Shown here in pieces: positions 29,095 through 38,099 of a DNA stretch of 64,000 nucleotides (position 1 is its first letter; every line of letters begins with the position of its first letter). The DNA comes from a virus, in IMG/VR virus record IMGVR_UViG_3300034071_001414, positions 34,518-98,517 of that record, one strand, 5' to 3'. The translations under genes were made by a program, and so were the position numbers. The notes below the pieces were generated by a model that made no database searches, was not told where the DNA came from, and was given only the letters and a program-made list of their open reading frames with translations.

Positions 29095-30744
29095 ATGCCA
29101 AATAATGATGTATATCTTGGTAATCCTTTATTAAAAAAGGCGAACACCCCTATTGAATTCACACAAGAACAAATTCTTGAATTTGTTAAGTGTAAAGACG
29201 ATCCGGTTTACTTCGCAAATAATTACGTAAAGATTGTAACTCTAGATCATGGATTACAAACTTTTAAACCATATCATTTTCAAGAAAAGTTAATTAATAA
29301 CTTCCACAATCACAGATTCAATATTTGCAAGATGCCACGGCAAACTGGTAAGTCTACTACTGTGGTATCTTTTTTGCTGCATTATGCTGTATTTAATGAT
29401 AATGTAAATATTGGTATCCTAGCAAACAAAGCAGCGACAGCCAGGGAACTCCTAGATAGGTTACAGACCGCATATGAGAATCTTCCCAAGTGGATGCAAC
29501 AAGGCATTATCTCTTGGAACAAAGGTTCTTTAGAATTGGAAAATGGAAGTAAAATCTTGGCTGCTTCCACTTCTGCCTCTGCAGTCCGAGGGATGTCATT
29601 TAACATTCTATTTTTGGATGAATTTGCGTTCGTTCCAAATCATATTGCAGATTCATTCTTTGCATCGGTTTATCCTACGATTACTTCAGGTAAACAAACT
29701 AAAGTTATTATAGTTTCTACTCCTCACGGTATGAATCATTTCTACCGAATGTGGCATGATGCTGAAAAAGGAAAGAATGAATATGTTTTTACAGATGTTC
29801 ATTGGAGTGAAGTTCCGGGTCGTGATGAAGAGTGGAAGAAACAAACCATAGCAAACACTTCCGATCAGCAGTTTAAAGTTGAGTTTGAATGCGAATTTTT
29901 AGGTTCAGTAGATACTCTTATTGCACCATCTAAACTTAGAACGCTCGTCTACGATGCCCCGAAGACCCGTAGTGCTGGTTTAGATGTTTATGTGGACCCA
30001 GAGGAGAATCATGATTACCTCATCACTGTAGACGTTGCTAGAGGCGTTGGAAATGATTACTCAGCATTTACAATTATTGACATAACACAATTTCCACACA
30101 ACGTTGTAGCAAAATATAGAAATAATGAAATTAAACCAATGCTGTTTCCAAGTATAATTCACGAAGCAGCTACAGCATACAATAGTGCATATATTTTATG
30201 TGAAGTAAATGATGTTGGGGACCAAGTGGCAAGTATTCTGCAATATGACTTAGAATATAACAATCTCCTTATGTGCTCCATGAGAGGTAGGGCAGGGCAA
30301 ATCGTTGGACAAGGATTTTCTGGTAAGAAAACTCAACTTGGAGTTAAGATGTCCAAAACTGTTAAAAAAGTAGGATGCTTAAATCTCAAAACAATGATTG
30401 AAGAAAGCAAACTATTTCTCAATGACTATGAAATTATATCAGAACTTACAACTTTCATTCAAAAACATAACTCTTTTGAAGCAGAAGAGGGGTGTAATGA
30501 TGACCTTGCAATGTGCTTAGTAATATATGCTTGGTTAGTTGCTCAAGATTATTTCAAAGAACTCACAGACCAGGACGTAAGAAAGCGTTTATATGAGGAA
30601 CAAAAAAACCAAATAGAACAAGATATGTCACCTTTTGGGTTTGTTTCTGACGGTTTAGATAATAGTAGTTTTGTCGATCAGGATGGAGATAGATGGTTTG
30701 TCGATGAATATGGAGATCGTGCTTATATGTGGGAATATATGTAA
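29095..30744 (+). CDS. gp17: Large terminase subunit gp17
   Basis: 549 residues, the packaging motor ATPase and headful nuclease. The Walker A-type loop MPRQTGKSTT is at residues about 79-88 and Walker B ILFLDEFAF at 170-178, followed by the coupling motif VSTPHGMNHFYR. The RNase H-like nuclease domain has its acidic residues in TVDVARGVGNDYS (about 312), CEVNDVGDQV (about 369) and CNDDLAMCLVIYAW (about 468). The length is slightly shorter than T4 gp17 (610). The start at 29095 has AGG ten bases upstream. Its stop codon overlaps the start of the next small gene (TAATG). Confidence 0.95.
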   Translation: MPNNDVYLGNPLLKKANTPIEFTQEQILEFVKCKDDPVYFANNYVKIVTLDHGLQTFKPYHFQEKLINNFHNHRFNICKMPRQTGKSTTVVSFLLHYAVFNDNVNIGILANKAATARELLDRLQTAYENLPKWMQQGIISWNKGSLELENGSKILAASTSASAVRGMSFNILFLDEFAFVPNHIADSFFASVYPTITSGKQTKVIIVSTPHGMNHFYRMWHDAEKGKNEYVFTDVHWSEVPGRDEEWKKQTIANTSDQQFKVEFECEFLGSVDTLIAPSKLRTLVYDAPKTRSAGLDVYVDPEENHDYLITVDVARGVGNDYSAFTIIDITQFPHNVVAKYRNNEIKPMLFPSIIHEAATAYNSAYILCEVNDVGDQVASILQYDLEYNNLLMCSMRGRAGQIVGQGFSGKKTQLGVKMSKTVKKVGCLNLKTMIEESKLFLNDYEIISELTTFIQKHNSFEAEEGCNDDLAMCLVIYAWLVAQDYFKELTDQDVRKRLYEEQKNQIEQDMSPFGFVSDGLDNSSFVDQDGDRWFVDEYGDRAYMWEYM

Positions 30745-30974
30745 TGGAATTAGATAAGCAAATAAATTTGGGACATTTATTATTGACAGATAGAAAATGT
30801 AGAAGTTGTGGCGAATTAAAAAATTTGATAGATGGATTTTATAGGACACGTAAGAATAGGGGCCCAGTTGCATCATCATATTCATATGAATGTAAAGAAT
30901 GTACAATAAAAAGGGTAGTTTCTAGTAGGATGGTAACTAGAGTTCTTGATAAATGGGAATATCCTGACTGGTAA
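30744..30974 (+). CDS. Small zinc-finger protein, possibly a remnant of an HNH/endonuclease VII-like gene
   Basis: 76 residues from the ATG that overlaps the gp17 stop (TAATG); a GTG at 30729 in the same frame is less likely. It has two CxxC knuckles, CRSCGELKNL and CKECTIKR, 32 residues apart, the pattern of a treble-clef zinc-binding site that precedes the catalytic part of many phage HNH and endonuclease VII-like enzymes. The N-terminal part of the protein encoded at 55334 has the same arrangement (CSKC ... CRKC). No HNH or HDH catalytic motif follows, so this may be a truncated gene or an independent nucleic-acid-binding finger. It lies at the end of the packaging unit. Confidence 0.6.
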   Translation: MELDKQINLGHLLLTDRKCRSCGELKNLIDGFYRTRKNRGPVASSYSYECKECTIKRVVSSRMVTRVLDKWEYPDW

Positions 30975-31013
30975 ATGTTCACCTCACGTTTCCCCTACGT
31001 AAAGTAAATTTTT

Positions 31014-31021
31014 AATAAATA
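31014..31021 (+). promoter_or_regulatory. Late promoter box upstream of gp18
   Basis: AATAAATA, 34 bp before the tail sheath gene. The leader carries CGGAG at 31045-31049 as ribosome binding site. Confidence 0.65.
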
Positions 31022-31055
31022 ATTTTTAGATAAACTGAGATTTACGGAGAAAAAC

Positions 31056-33242
31056 ATGGCGACTCCTCAATTATCTCCCGGCGTATTGGTTAGGGAGGTT
31101 GACTTAACGGTAGGAAGAGCTGATAATGTTTTAGATAATATTGGTGCAATTGCTGGACCTTTTCCAATTGGACCAGTTGACTACCCCATTGATATTACTA
31201 CTGAACAAGATCTTATCAACGTTTTTGGTAAGCCATCTTCAACAGACGCACAGTATGAGTATTGGATGAGTGCATCATCTTACCTGTCATATGGTGGAGT
31301 TCTCAAAGTTGTTAGAACTGGTGGATCTACACTCAATAATGCTAATGCTGGCGTAGGTCTTGCATCAGACACAAGTTTAAAAATTGACAACTATGATGAT
31401 TATATCAATAATCATTCGGACGATAATAGTTTTATTTTTGCTGCGAAGAACCCAGGTTCTTGGGCAAATGGTCTGAAAGTATGTTTCATCGATGATCTTG
31501 CAGATCAAATCATCGGAATCAATACAACCAATCTCGCTGGTGTTGGTGCTACGATTGGATATGGAGTCACTTCTTCAGTAACGACTCTAATCGCAAACTC
31601 AAGCGGAACATCAACTACCTTTACAGGATATGTAAAGGGTATTATTACTGGTGTTTCGACCGATGCTATAAATGGCAATAGCACTATTAGTGTAAAAATA
31701 GTTTCTCGTGTTTCGACTGCAGGAACTGAAACAAATGTTGATTACGCTGAAGGATCTGTAGGTGCTGCATTTACTGCTACTGCAAGTCTCAAGTTCATTA
31801 CCAGTGCTGGTACTCAAGCAGAATCTGAAGTAACTGCAGTTTCAGTTTCTGATTGGTATAATGAGCAAACTTTAGGTCTTACAAACTCAACGATCTACTG
31901 GAAGTCTATTGCACCAAAACCAGTTTCCAATAGATATGCCATTGATAGACAGAGCAAAAATGATGCTCTGCACGTAGTTGTTGTAGATGACTTGGGAACG
32001 ATCAGTGGAAATCAGGCAACTCTCCTGGAGAAGCATCTAAATCTCTCAAAAGCACTTGATGCGGTTTCTGCAGTAAATTCTCCACAAAAAATCTGGTACG
32101 AACAATATCTTGCAGATTTTTCATCTCAAGTTTATGCGGGTGGAAATCCATCTTCTGCTGCTGATACGTATTGGGGAACTTCGCCAAGAGCAACAGGATT
32201 CTCAACTGGATTTACTCCAGTCACTGTTGCTAACGGTTTATGGGGTCTAAATGCACAGGGAGTAACTTTCAGTGCTGTTGGAAATAAAACGTACACTCTA
32301 GGTGGTGGTGTTGATTACTCAGCATCTGGTGGAATGAAACCAACTCTAGGTAATCTAATCACTTCATATAACCTCTTCTCAAACAAAGACGAGATTCAAG
32401 TTGATTATTTGATCATGGGTCCTGGTTTTGATTCTGAGTCAGATACGCAAGCAAAAGCACAATATCTGATTTCTATTGCTGAACAAAGAAAGGATTGTGT
32501 TGCAACAGTCGGACCTCACAGAGCAAACTTGATTGGTATTACCAATACCACTACACAAACCACAAATCTTATCAAGTACTTCAGTTCGCTATCATCCTCA
32601 TCATATGCAGTGTTCGATAGTGGATATAAGTACACTTATGATAGATTTAATAATAAGTTTGTATATATCCCATGTAATGCCGATGTGGCAGGTCTAATGT
32701 GCCGCACAAACATCGTTGCCTATCCCTGGTTCTCACCAGCAGGACAACAGCGTGGAATTCTGAACAATGCAATCAAACTTGCATACAATCCAAATAAAGC
32801 ACAAAGAGATCAACTCTATCCCCAAAGAATTAACGCAATCGTTACTCAACCTGGAATAGGAACACTTCTCTTTGCCGATAAGACCGCTCTCGGATATGCT
32901 TCCGCTTTCGATAGAATCAACGTTCGTCGCTTGTTCCTAACCATTGAACAGTTGCTTCAGAGAGCAGCACAAGCACAACTCTTCGAGTTGAATGATGAAC
33001 TGACAAGAGCAAACTTTAGAAATATTGTTGAACCATATCTTCGTGATGTTCAAGCAAAGAGAGGTCTCTACGGATTCCTGGTTGTTTGCGATACCACAAA
33101 CAACACTCCTGATGTTATTGATAACAATGAGTTTAGAGCAGATATCTTCTTGAAGCCTGCAAAGTCTATCAACTACGTAACCCTAACCTTCGTTGCAACC
33201 AGAACTGGTGTGAGCTTTGAAGAAGTCGTAGGTAGAGTTTAA
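31056..33242 (+). CDS. gp18: Tail sheath protein gp18
   Basis: 728 residues; T4 gp18 is 659. It polymerises into the contractile sheath. The start, with LSPGVLVREVDLTVGRADNV, is the conserved sheath N-terminus that forms part of the handshake linking neighbouring subunits, and the C-terminal region (FLTIEQLLQRAAQAQLFELN and the segment with FLVVCDTTNNTPDVIDNNEF) is the conserved sheath core. The middle section carries the variable protrusion domains, rich in Ser, Thr and Val. Base composition is visibly less AT-rich, with more C-ending codons than the baseplate genes, as expected for a highly expressed protein. The tail tube gene follows after 37 bp. Confidence 0.95.
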   Translation: MATPQLSPGVLVREVDLTVGRADNVLDNIGAIAGPFPIGPVDYPIDITTEQDLINVFGKPSSTDAQYEYWMSASSYLSYGGVLKVVRTGGSTLNNANAGVGLASDTSLKIDNYDDYINNHSDDNSFIFAAKNPGSWANGLKVCFIDDLADQIIGINTTNLAGVGATIGYGVTSSVTTLIANSSGTSTTFTGYVKGIITGVSTDAINGNSTISVKIVSRVSTAGTETNVDYAEGSVGAAFTATASLKFITSAGTQAESEVTAVSVSDWYNEQTLGLTNSTIYWKSIAPKPVSNRYAIDRQSKNDALHVVVVDDLGTISGNQATLLEKHLNLSKALDAVSAVNSPQKIWYEQYLADFSSQVYAGGNPSSAADTYWGTSPRATGFSTGFTPVTVANGLWGLNAQGVTFSAVGNKTYTLGGGVDYSASGGMKPTLGNLITSYNLFSNKDEIQVDYLIMGPGFDSESDTQAKAQYLISIAEQRKDCVATVGPHRANLIGITNTTTQTTNLIKYFSSLSSSSYAVFDSGYKYTYDRFNNKFVYIPCNADVAGLMCRTNIVAYPWFSPAGQQRGILNNAIKLAYNPNKAQRDQLYPQRINAIVTQPGIGTLLFADKTALGYASAFDRINVRRLFLTIEQLLQRAAQAQLFELNDELTRANFRNIVEPYLRDVQAKRGLYGFLVVCDTTNNTPDVIDNNEFRADIFLKPAKSINYVTLTFVATRTGVSFEEVVGRV

Positions 33243-33262
33243 TTAACTTTTATAACGCCAAC

Positions 33263-33270
33263 AAAGGAGG
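33263..33270 (+). promoter_or_regulatory. Strong ribosome binding site for gp19
   Basis: AAAGGAGG nine bases before the gp19 ATG is close to a full anti-Shine-Dalgarno match, much stronger than most leaders in this window, and fits the high copy number of the tube protein. Confidence 0.75.
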
Positions 33271-33279
33271 AAACTAATC

Positions 33280-33873
33280 ATGGCAACATCCAGAGAAAAT
33301 AAGACAATCTCACAGTTTAAGTCTGCTCTTATTGGGGGCGGCGCCCGCCCCAACCTTTTTGAGGTTGAACTAGCAAAACTACCAGATGGAATCACTGGTT
33401 GGGATGCGGATAACTTCAGATACATGTGTAAGGCAGCTGCTCTTCCAGCATCCAACATCGCATCAATTGATGTTCCTTTCAGAGGAAGAATCTTCAAGGT
33501 TGCTGGCGACAGAACCTTTGATGTTTGGACTGTTACTATCATCAATGATGAAGGATTCCGTCTAAGAACTGCGTTTGAGGATTGGATGGAAAAGATTTCC
33601 AAGTTAAGCAACAACTTGGGTGCGACCGATCCATCGGCATATATGGTAGACGCAACTGTTTATCAACTTGGAAGAGGATCTGTTGCTAGCAGCAAGGACA
33701 ACACTGGTACTTCAAATGCGGTTCTTTCAACCTACACATTTGAAAGTATTTTCCCAACTAACGTTTCTGCCATTGATTTATCATACGACTCTTCAGATAC
33801 CATTGAAGAGTTTACAGTTGAGTTCCAAGTTCAGTCCTTCAGAAAAGAAGCAAACACGACTCCAAACGGTTAA
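33280..33873 (+). CDS. gp19: Tail tube protein gp19
   Basis: 197 residues; T4 gp19 is 163. It forms the stacked hexameric rings of the inner tail tube. The N-terminal block ISQFKSALIGGGARPNLFEV followed by the KAAALPASNIASIDVPFRGR segment is the family signature, and the C-terminal strands (STYTFESIFPTNVSAIDLSY, EEFTVEFQVQSF) match the tube fold. It is preceded by the strongest Shine-Dalgarno sequence seen here. Codon usage is GC-richer than neighbours upstream, as for gp18. No promoter box precedes it, so it is co-transcribed with gp18. Confidence 0.95.
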   Translation: MATSRENKTISQFKSALIGGGARPNLFEVELAKLPDGITGWDADNFRYMCKAAALPASNIASIDVPFRGRIFKVAGDRTFDVWTVTIINDEGFRLRTAFEDWMEKISKLSNNLGATDPSAYMVDATVYQLGRGSVASSKDNTGTSNAVLSTYTFESIFPTNVSAIDLSYDSSDTIEEFTVEFQVQSFRKEANTTPNG

Positions 33874-33879
33874 TAAATA
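33872..33879 (+). promoter_or_regulatory. Late promoter box upstream of gp20
   Basis: AATAAATA overlapping the gp19 stop codon, 20 bp before the gp20 start. Confidence 0.6.
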
Positions 33880-33899
33880 GATAAAATCAACAATAAATT

Positions 33900-35612
33900 A
33901 TGGCAAAGTTATTTGGATTCTCAATAGAGGATACTGAACCATTATCTCCTAGTGCTGTCTCCCCCGTTCCCCCCAATAATGAGGACGGGGTAGATCACTA
34001 CATGAGTAGTGGTTTTTTTGGTTCATATGTTGATATTGAAGGTGTTTATAGAACAGAATATGAGTTAATCAAAAGATATCGTGAGATGGCACTTCATCCA
34101 GAGTGTGACAGTGCCATTGAAGATATTGTAAATGAGGCTATTGTTTCCGATAGTAATGATAGTCCTCTTCAAATTGACTTAGATAATCTTAATGCTAGTG
34201 ATGGTATCAAGAAGAAAATAAGACAAGAATTTAAACATATTTTAAATTTATTAGATTTTGATAAAAAATGTCATGAAATTTATAGAAATTGGTATATTGA
34301 TGGAAGAATTTATTACCACAAAGTAATTGATTTGAAAAATCCCCAAGAAGGGATTAAAGAGTTGAGATATATCGACGCCATGAAAATGAGATATGTGAGG
34401 AAAGAAAAGAAAAAGGATAATGACACTTACAGAAGACCACCTTCAATGGGCAGAATTGAAAATCCTATGGATTTTGACTTCCCAGAAATAGAAGAGTATT
34501 TTATCTACAATTCTAAGGTTGGATATCCAACAGGTTCATCAACTTCTACCGGAGCAAGTCAAGGTATTAAAATTGCAAAAGATGCGATTACCTATTGCAC
34601 CTCCGGACTAGTTGATAGAAATAAAGGATCAACACTTTCATATCTTCACAAGGCAATCAAGTCTCTCAATCAACTTCGCATGATTGAAGATAGTTTGGTT
34701 ATCTACAGATTATCCCGTGCTCCAGAGCGTAGAATTTTCTACATTGATGTAGGTAATCTTCCAAAGGTAAAAGCAGAACAATATCTTCGTGATGTAATGA
34801 TGCGTTATCGTAATAAGCAAGTTTATGATGCAAGCACTGGAGAAATACGTGATGATAAAAAGTTTATGGCAATGTTGGAAGATTTTTGGTTGCCAAGAAG
34901 AGAAGGTGGCAGAGGAACAGAAATATCTACACTTCCCGGTGGACAAAATCTTGGAGAAATTACAGATATTGAGTATTTTAAAAAGAAATTATATCGTTCT
35001 TTAAATGTTCCACCATCAAGAATGGATGGAGAAGGTGGATTTAATTTGGGGAGATCATCAGAAATCTTAAGAGATGAATTGAAATTTACAAAATTTGTCG
35101 GCAGATTGAGAAAAAGATTTTCTAATATGTTTTTAGATATGCTAAAAACTCAATTGATTTTGAAAAATATTGTTACCCCAGAAGACTGGGAAACTATGAG
35201 TGAGCATATTCAATTTGATTATCTCTATGATAACCATTTCTCCGAATTAAAAGATGCAGAACTACTTAATGAAAGACTTGGTATGGTACAAATCGCTGAA
35301 CCATATGTTGGCAAATATTTTTCTCAAGATTATATAAGACGCAAAATTCTTCGCCAAACTGATGAAGAAATCCTTGAACAAGATGTGTTGATTGAAAAAG
35401 AAATTAAAGACGGTGTTATTCCTGACCCAAGTGTTCAAATTGATCCAAATACAGGAATGCCAATGCAATCTCAGCAAGGAATGGATTTGGGTCAACCAGT
35501 TATGGAACCAACTTTAGATGGCACATCTGATGGTGGAATGACTGAAGTTGGTAGTAGACAAGCACAAATGGACACTGGTGCTATGAAAATGCCTAAGGGT
35601 GGCGAAATTTGA
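33900..35612 (+). CDS. gp20: Portal protein gp20
   Basis: 570 residues; T4 gp20 is 524. The portal forms the dodecameric vertex through which DNA enters and leaves and to which terminase docks. Conserved segments include YRTEYELIKRYREMALHPEC with DSAIEDIVNEAIV, the WYIDGRIYYHKVID strand, and YFKKKLYRSLNVPPSRMDGE, widely used as the g20 marker region for cyanophages. The C-terminal 60 residues are Met/Gly/Gln-rich and acidic (MPMQSQQGMDLG) and are probably flexible. The stop overlaps the late box for the prohead core genes. Confidence 0.95.
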   Translation: MAKLFGFSIEDTEPLSPSAVSPVPPNNEDGVDHYMSSGFFGSYVDIEGVYRTEYELIKRYREMALHPECDSAIEDIVNEAIVSDSNDSPLQIDLDNLNASDGIKKKIRQEFKHILNLLDFDKKCHEIYRNWYIDGRIYYHKVIDLKNPQEGIKELRYIDAMKMRYVRKEKKKDNDTYRRPPSMGRIENPMDFDFPEIEEYFIYNSKVGYPTGSSTSTGASQGIKIAKDAITYCTSGLVDRNKGSTLSYLHKAIKSLNQLRMIEDSLVIYRLSRAPERRIFYIDVGNLPKVKAEQYLRDVMMRYRNKQVYDASTGEIRDDKKFMAMLEDFWLPRREGGRGTEISTLPGGQNLGEITDIEYFKKKLYRSLNVPPSRMDGEGGFNLGRSSEILRDELKFTKFVGRLRKRFSNMFLDMLKTQLILKNIVTPEDWETMSEHIQFDYLYDNHFSELKDAELLNERLGMVQIAEPYVGKYFSQDYIRRKILRQTDEEILEQDVLIEKEIKDGVIPDPSVQIDPNTGMPMQSQQGMDLGQPVMEPTLDGTSDGGMTEVGSRQAQMDTGAMKMPKGGEI

Positions 35613-35618
35613 TAAATA
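35611..35618 (+). promoter_or_regulatory. Late promoter box upstream of gp67
   Basis: GATAAATA overlapping the gp20 stop, 24 bp before gp67. A short AACAA/TTGTT hairpin with a 3-base loop lies just after it (35617-35629). Confidence 0.55.
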
Positions 35619-35642
35619 ACAACGATTGTTTAATTTAAAACT

Positions 35643-35804
35643 ATGGATGAATTAATGGATATGATTGCTACTGATGAGTCACCGTCACAAGTCAGTGATA
35701 AAATTAAAGACCTTTTGTTTGCAAAAGCAGCAGAAAAAGTTGATGATTTCCGTCCTTCTGTAGCAAATGCAATGTTCAATAGCGAAACAGAAGAGGAAGA
35801 ATGA
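35643..35804 (+). CDS. gp67: Prohead core protein gp67
   Basis: 53 residues, small but well supported by position and composition. In T4 the order is 20-67-68-21-22-23, and this ORF lies exactly between the portal and the gp68-like gene, overlapping the latter by 4 bp (ATGA). The sequence begins MDELMDMIATDESP, continues with the helical SDKIKDLLFAKAAEKVDDF and ends in an acidic tail (NSETEEEE), like other gp67 proteins. gp67 is a minor scaffold core component that helps to fix head length and is degraded by the gp21 protease. It is preceded by a GATAAATA late box. Confidence 0.75.
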   Translation: MDELMDMIATDESPSQVSDKIKDLLFAKAAEKVDDFRPSVANAMFNSETEEEE

Positions 35805-36121
35805 AATCTTTCAAGCAATTTATCTCAGAATCAGTTAATATTGCTGGCGATTTCACAGGAAATCTTTACATTAATTCTGAACCAGAACAACCACAACAAG
35901 TCGGCGAGGAATATGTCGCTGATGTAATGTGGCAGGGAAGTTTGCATCGTTTAGAATTAGTTACTAAAACAGGAATTCCTTCTACAAGAGAACTTGGTGA
36001 GCAACTTCAGAATGATTATCCCGGTGCAGTTGTTCATCAGATTTATCCCGTTATAGAAAAGAATTTAAATATCAAAAACGCAAAAAGATACCACCCATCA
36101 AAATTAGAATGGATTGATTGA
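35801..36121 (+). CDS. gp68: gp68-like prohead core protein with capsid-targeting-like N-terminus
   Basis: 106 residues; T4 gp68 is 141. Its place, overlapping gp67 and upstream of gp21/gp22/gp23, matches gp68. The N-terminus MKSFKQFISES closely resembles the MKTYQEFIAE capsid-targeting sequence of T4 internal proteins, which directs proteins into the prohead and is cut by gp21. The body has WQGSLHRLELVTKTGIPSTR and LGEQLQNDYPGAVVHQIYPV, a segment related to residues about 420-465 of the protein encoded at 27351. Either a core scaffold protein or an injected internal protein is compatible with the sequence; the gp68 name is from synteny. Confidence 0.6.
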   Translation: MKSFKQFISESVNIAGDFTGNLYINSEPEQPQQVGEEYVADVMWQGSLHRLELVTKTGIPSTRELGEQLQNDYPGAVVHQIYPVIEKNLNIKNAKRYHPSKLEWID

Positions 36122-36124
36122 TAA

Positions 36125-38059
36125 ATGGCTCAGTGGAATATACAAACTCAAGATTATTTAAACCAAGAAAGATCATTATTTGAAGTTGTAGGTGTCGCAT
36201 CAAGTGACGGCCGTGTAATAAGTTATCAAAACCCGTTTCCAGTATCTCTTGGAAGTTCAAGTATTACGATTAATGGAAGCATTACAATCCCAACAACTGT
36301 AAGTGTTGCAAGTTCGGAAGCAAATCCAGTTCATAATCACATCACAGAAGTTGGAACAACTGATATTTTAACTGTTCCTTATCTTCCAGTTGGTGTTGGA
36401 ACAGTAAATCTAAATCTTACCTATCTTCCAGTTGGCATTTCTTCATTACTGAATACCGTAGCAATATCTAATACAAGTTTTTATATTTCTGGTTTTGGTT
36501 CATCGGTTTCAATTTCCAATACTTCATTCTATGTAACTGGAATTGGTGGTTCAGTATCAATTGCAAATACTGGTTTTTATGTCTTAAATCCAGTCACCTC
36601 TGTAACTGTTGGAGGAACTGTTTCTATTGCAAATACAGTATCAATATCCAATACTTCCTTCTATGTAACCAATCCAGTCACAACAGTCGCAGTATCAGGT
36701 ATTGGTTCAACAGTCACAGTTCAGGGAACAGTAGGAATTGGAACAACTGGGCAAGTATCACTCAACCTTAATAGTGCTCCTGTAAGTTCTAGTAATCCCC
36801 TACCAGTTACGGGAACAGTATCAATTTCTACAACATCATCAGCATCTGTTACATTTCCACCAATAGCAACTGATGCATTTGGTCGTTTAAGAACTTCAAC
36901 ACCACTTACACTCTTTGATAGTTCTCACAGATATAAAGATAATAATCTTTGGAGTGGTTTAGTTGTCGGTACTGGTTCAACAGTTGGATTTGTAACAGCA
37001 CAAGGTTTGATTAATATGACTGTTGGTGTTGGAAGCACCGCATCAATCATCAGAGAAACTACAAAAGTATTTTCATATCAACCAGGAAAATCATTACAGG
37101 TATTGAATACATTTGTAATGAACCCAGCAAAAGCAAATCTTCGTCAAAGAGTAGGATACTTTGGTGCAGATAATGGGATGTATCTAGAACTTAATGGAGA
37201 TACTTTATATTTTGTAGAAAGAACTTATGTTCCAGGATTTTTAACAGAAACTAGAAAATCTCAACACGAATGGAATGTTGATACGATGCTTGGTCCTGGG
37301 CATCTCAATCCATCTGGTGTCACATTAGATATTTCCAAAGCACAAATTTTGTGGATGGATATTGAATGGTTGGGAGTTGGAACAGTTAGGTTGGGTTTTG
37401 TAGTTGATGGGAAGTTTATTCACTGCCATTCATTCCATCACGCAAACTTAATCACTTCAACTTATATTACAACGGCATCATTACCTTTGAGATATGAGAT
37501 TGCAAATACTGGAATTACAACAAGTTCAAGCACACTGAAACAAGTTTGTTCTAGTGTAATTTCAGAGGGTGGTTATGAACTTCGTGGATTGCAACAAGCA
37601 GTAGGAACACCTATTACTGCACCAAGAACTCTTACAACTGCTGGAACTTATTATCCTATAATTAGTTTGAGATTAAAAACTACTACTTTGGATGCAATTG
37701 TAATTATGACTGCACTTTCTCTTATGGGAATTGGTAATGGAATTAATTATAATTGGCAAGTTATAGCATCTGGAACTACTACTGGTGGAAGTTGGGTGAG
37801 TGCTGGTGTGGATAGTGCTATTGAATATAATATTACTGGCACTTCTTTTAGTGGTGGAAGAATACTTGCAAGTGGATTTTTAAACTCATCAAATCAAGGT
37901 TCTCCATCAATTGATATTCTCAAAGAAGCATTATTCAAGTTTCAAATGGAGAGAAATGGATTGACTTCAACACCTTTTGAACTCACACTTGTTGTTACTG
38001 CCGCAACTGGTAGTGAAAAGATTTTTGCTTCTATGGACTGGGAAGAGATTAGTAGGTAA
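36125..38059 (+). CDS. Repeat-containing virion protein inserted in the prohead cluster
   Basis: 644 residues with no counterpart in the T4 20-67-68-21 block. Residues about 110-220 contain five or more imperfect copies of a VSISNTSFYVTG-type unit alternating with short Gly/Val linkers, which would form a regular beta structure. After a linker, DAFGRLRTSTPLTLFDSSHR (about residue 255) starts a globular domain that I associate with virion proteins of many marine phages, followed by a mainly beta C-terminal domain (EWNVDTMLGPGHLNPSGVTL). Best guess is a head fibre, decoration or adhesin protein. No late box of its own is seen; the gene starts 3 bp after the gp68-like gene. Confidence 0.6.
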   Translation: MAQWNIQTQDYLNQERSLFEVVGVASSDGRVISYQNPFPVSLGSSSITINGSITIPTTVSVASSEANPVHNHITEVGTTDILTVPYLPVGVGTVNLNLTYLPVGISSLLNTVAISNTSFYISGFGSSVSISNTSFYVTGIGGSVSIANTGFYVLNPVTSVTVGGTVSIANTVSISNTSFYVTNPVTTVAVSGIGSTVTVQGTVGIGTTGQVSLNLNSAPVSSSNPLPVTGTVSISTTSSASVTFPPIATDAFGRLRTSTPLTLFDSSHRYKDNNLWSGLVVGTGSTVGFVTAQGLINMTVGVGSTASIIRETTKVFSYQPGKSLQVLNTFVMNPAKANLRQRVGYFGADNGMYLELNGDTLYFVERTYVPGFLTETRKSQHEWNVDTMLGPGHLNPSGVTLDISKAQILWMDIEWLGVGTVRLGFVVDGKFIHCHSFHHANLITSTYITTASLPLRYEIANTGITTSSSTLKQVCSSVISEGGYELRGLQQAVGTPITAPRTLTTAGTYYPIISLRLKTTTLDAIVIMTALSLMGIGNGINYNWQVIASGTTTGGSWVSAGVDSAIEYNITGTSFSGGRILASGFLNSSNQGSPSIDILKEALFKFQMERNGLTSTPFELTLVVTAATGSEKIFASMDWEEISR

Positions 38060-38067
38060 TAGAGATT

Positions 38068-38075
38068 TATAAATA
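38068..38075 (+). promoter_or_regulatory. Late promoter box upstream of the 38100 gene and gp21
   Basis: TATAAATA, exact late element, 24 bp before the next start codon. Confidence 0.7.
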
Positions 38076-38099
38076 ACTAAAAGTGTTGTATTTAAAATA

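Noticed and set aside
36117-36124. GATAAATG as a late promoter for the 644-residue structural gene
   Set aside because: The last base differs from the consensus and the box runs into the gene's own start codon, leaving no room for a leader.
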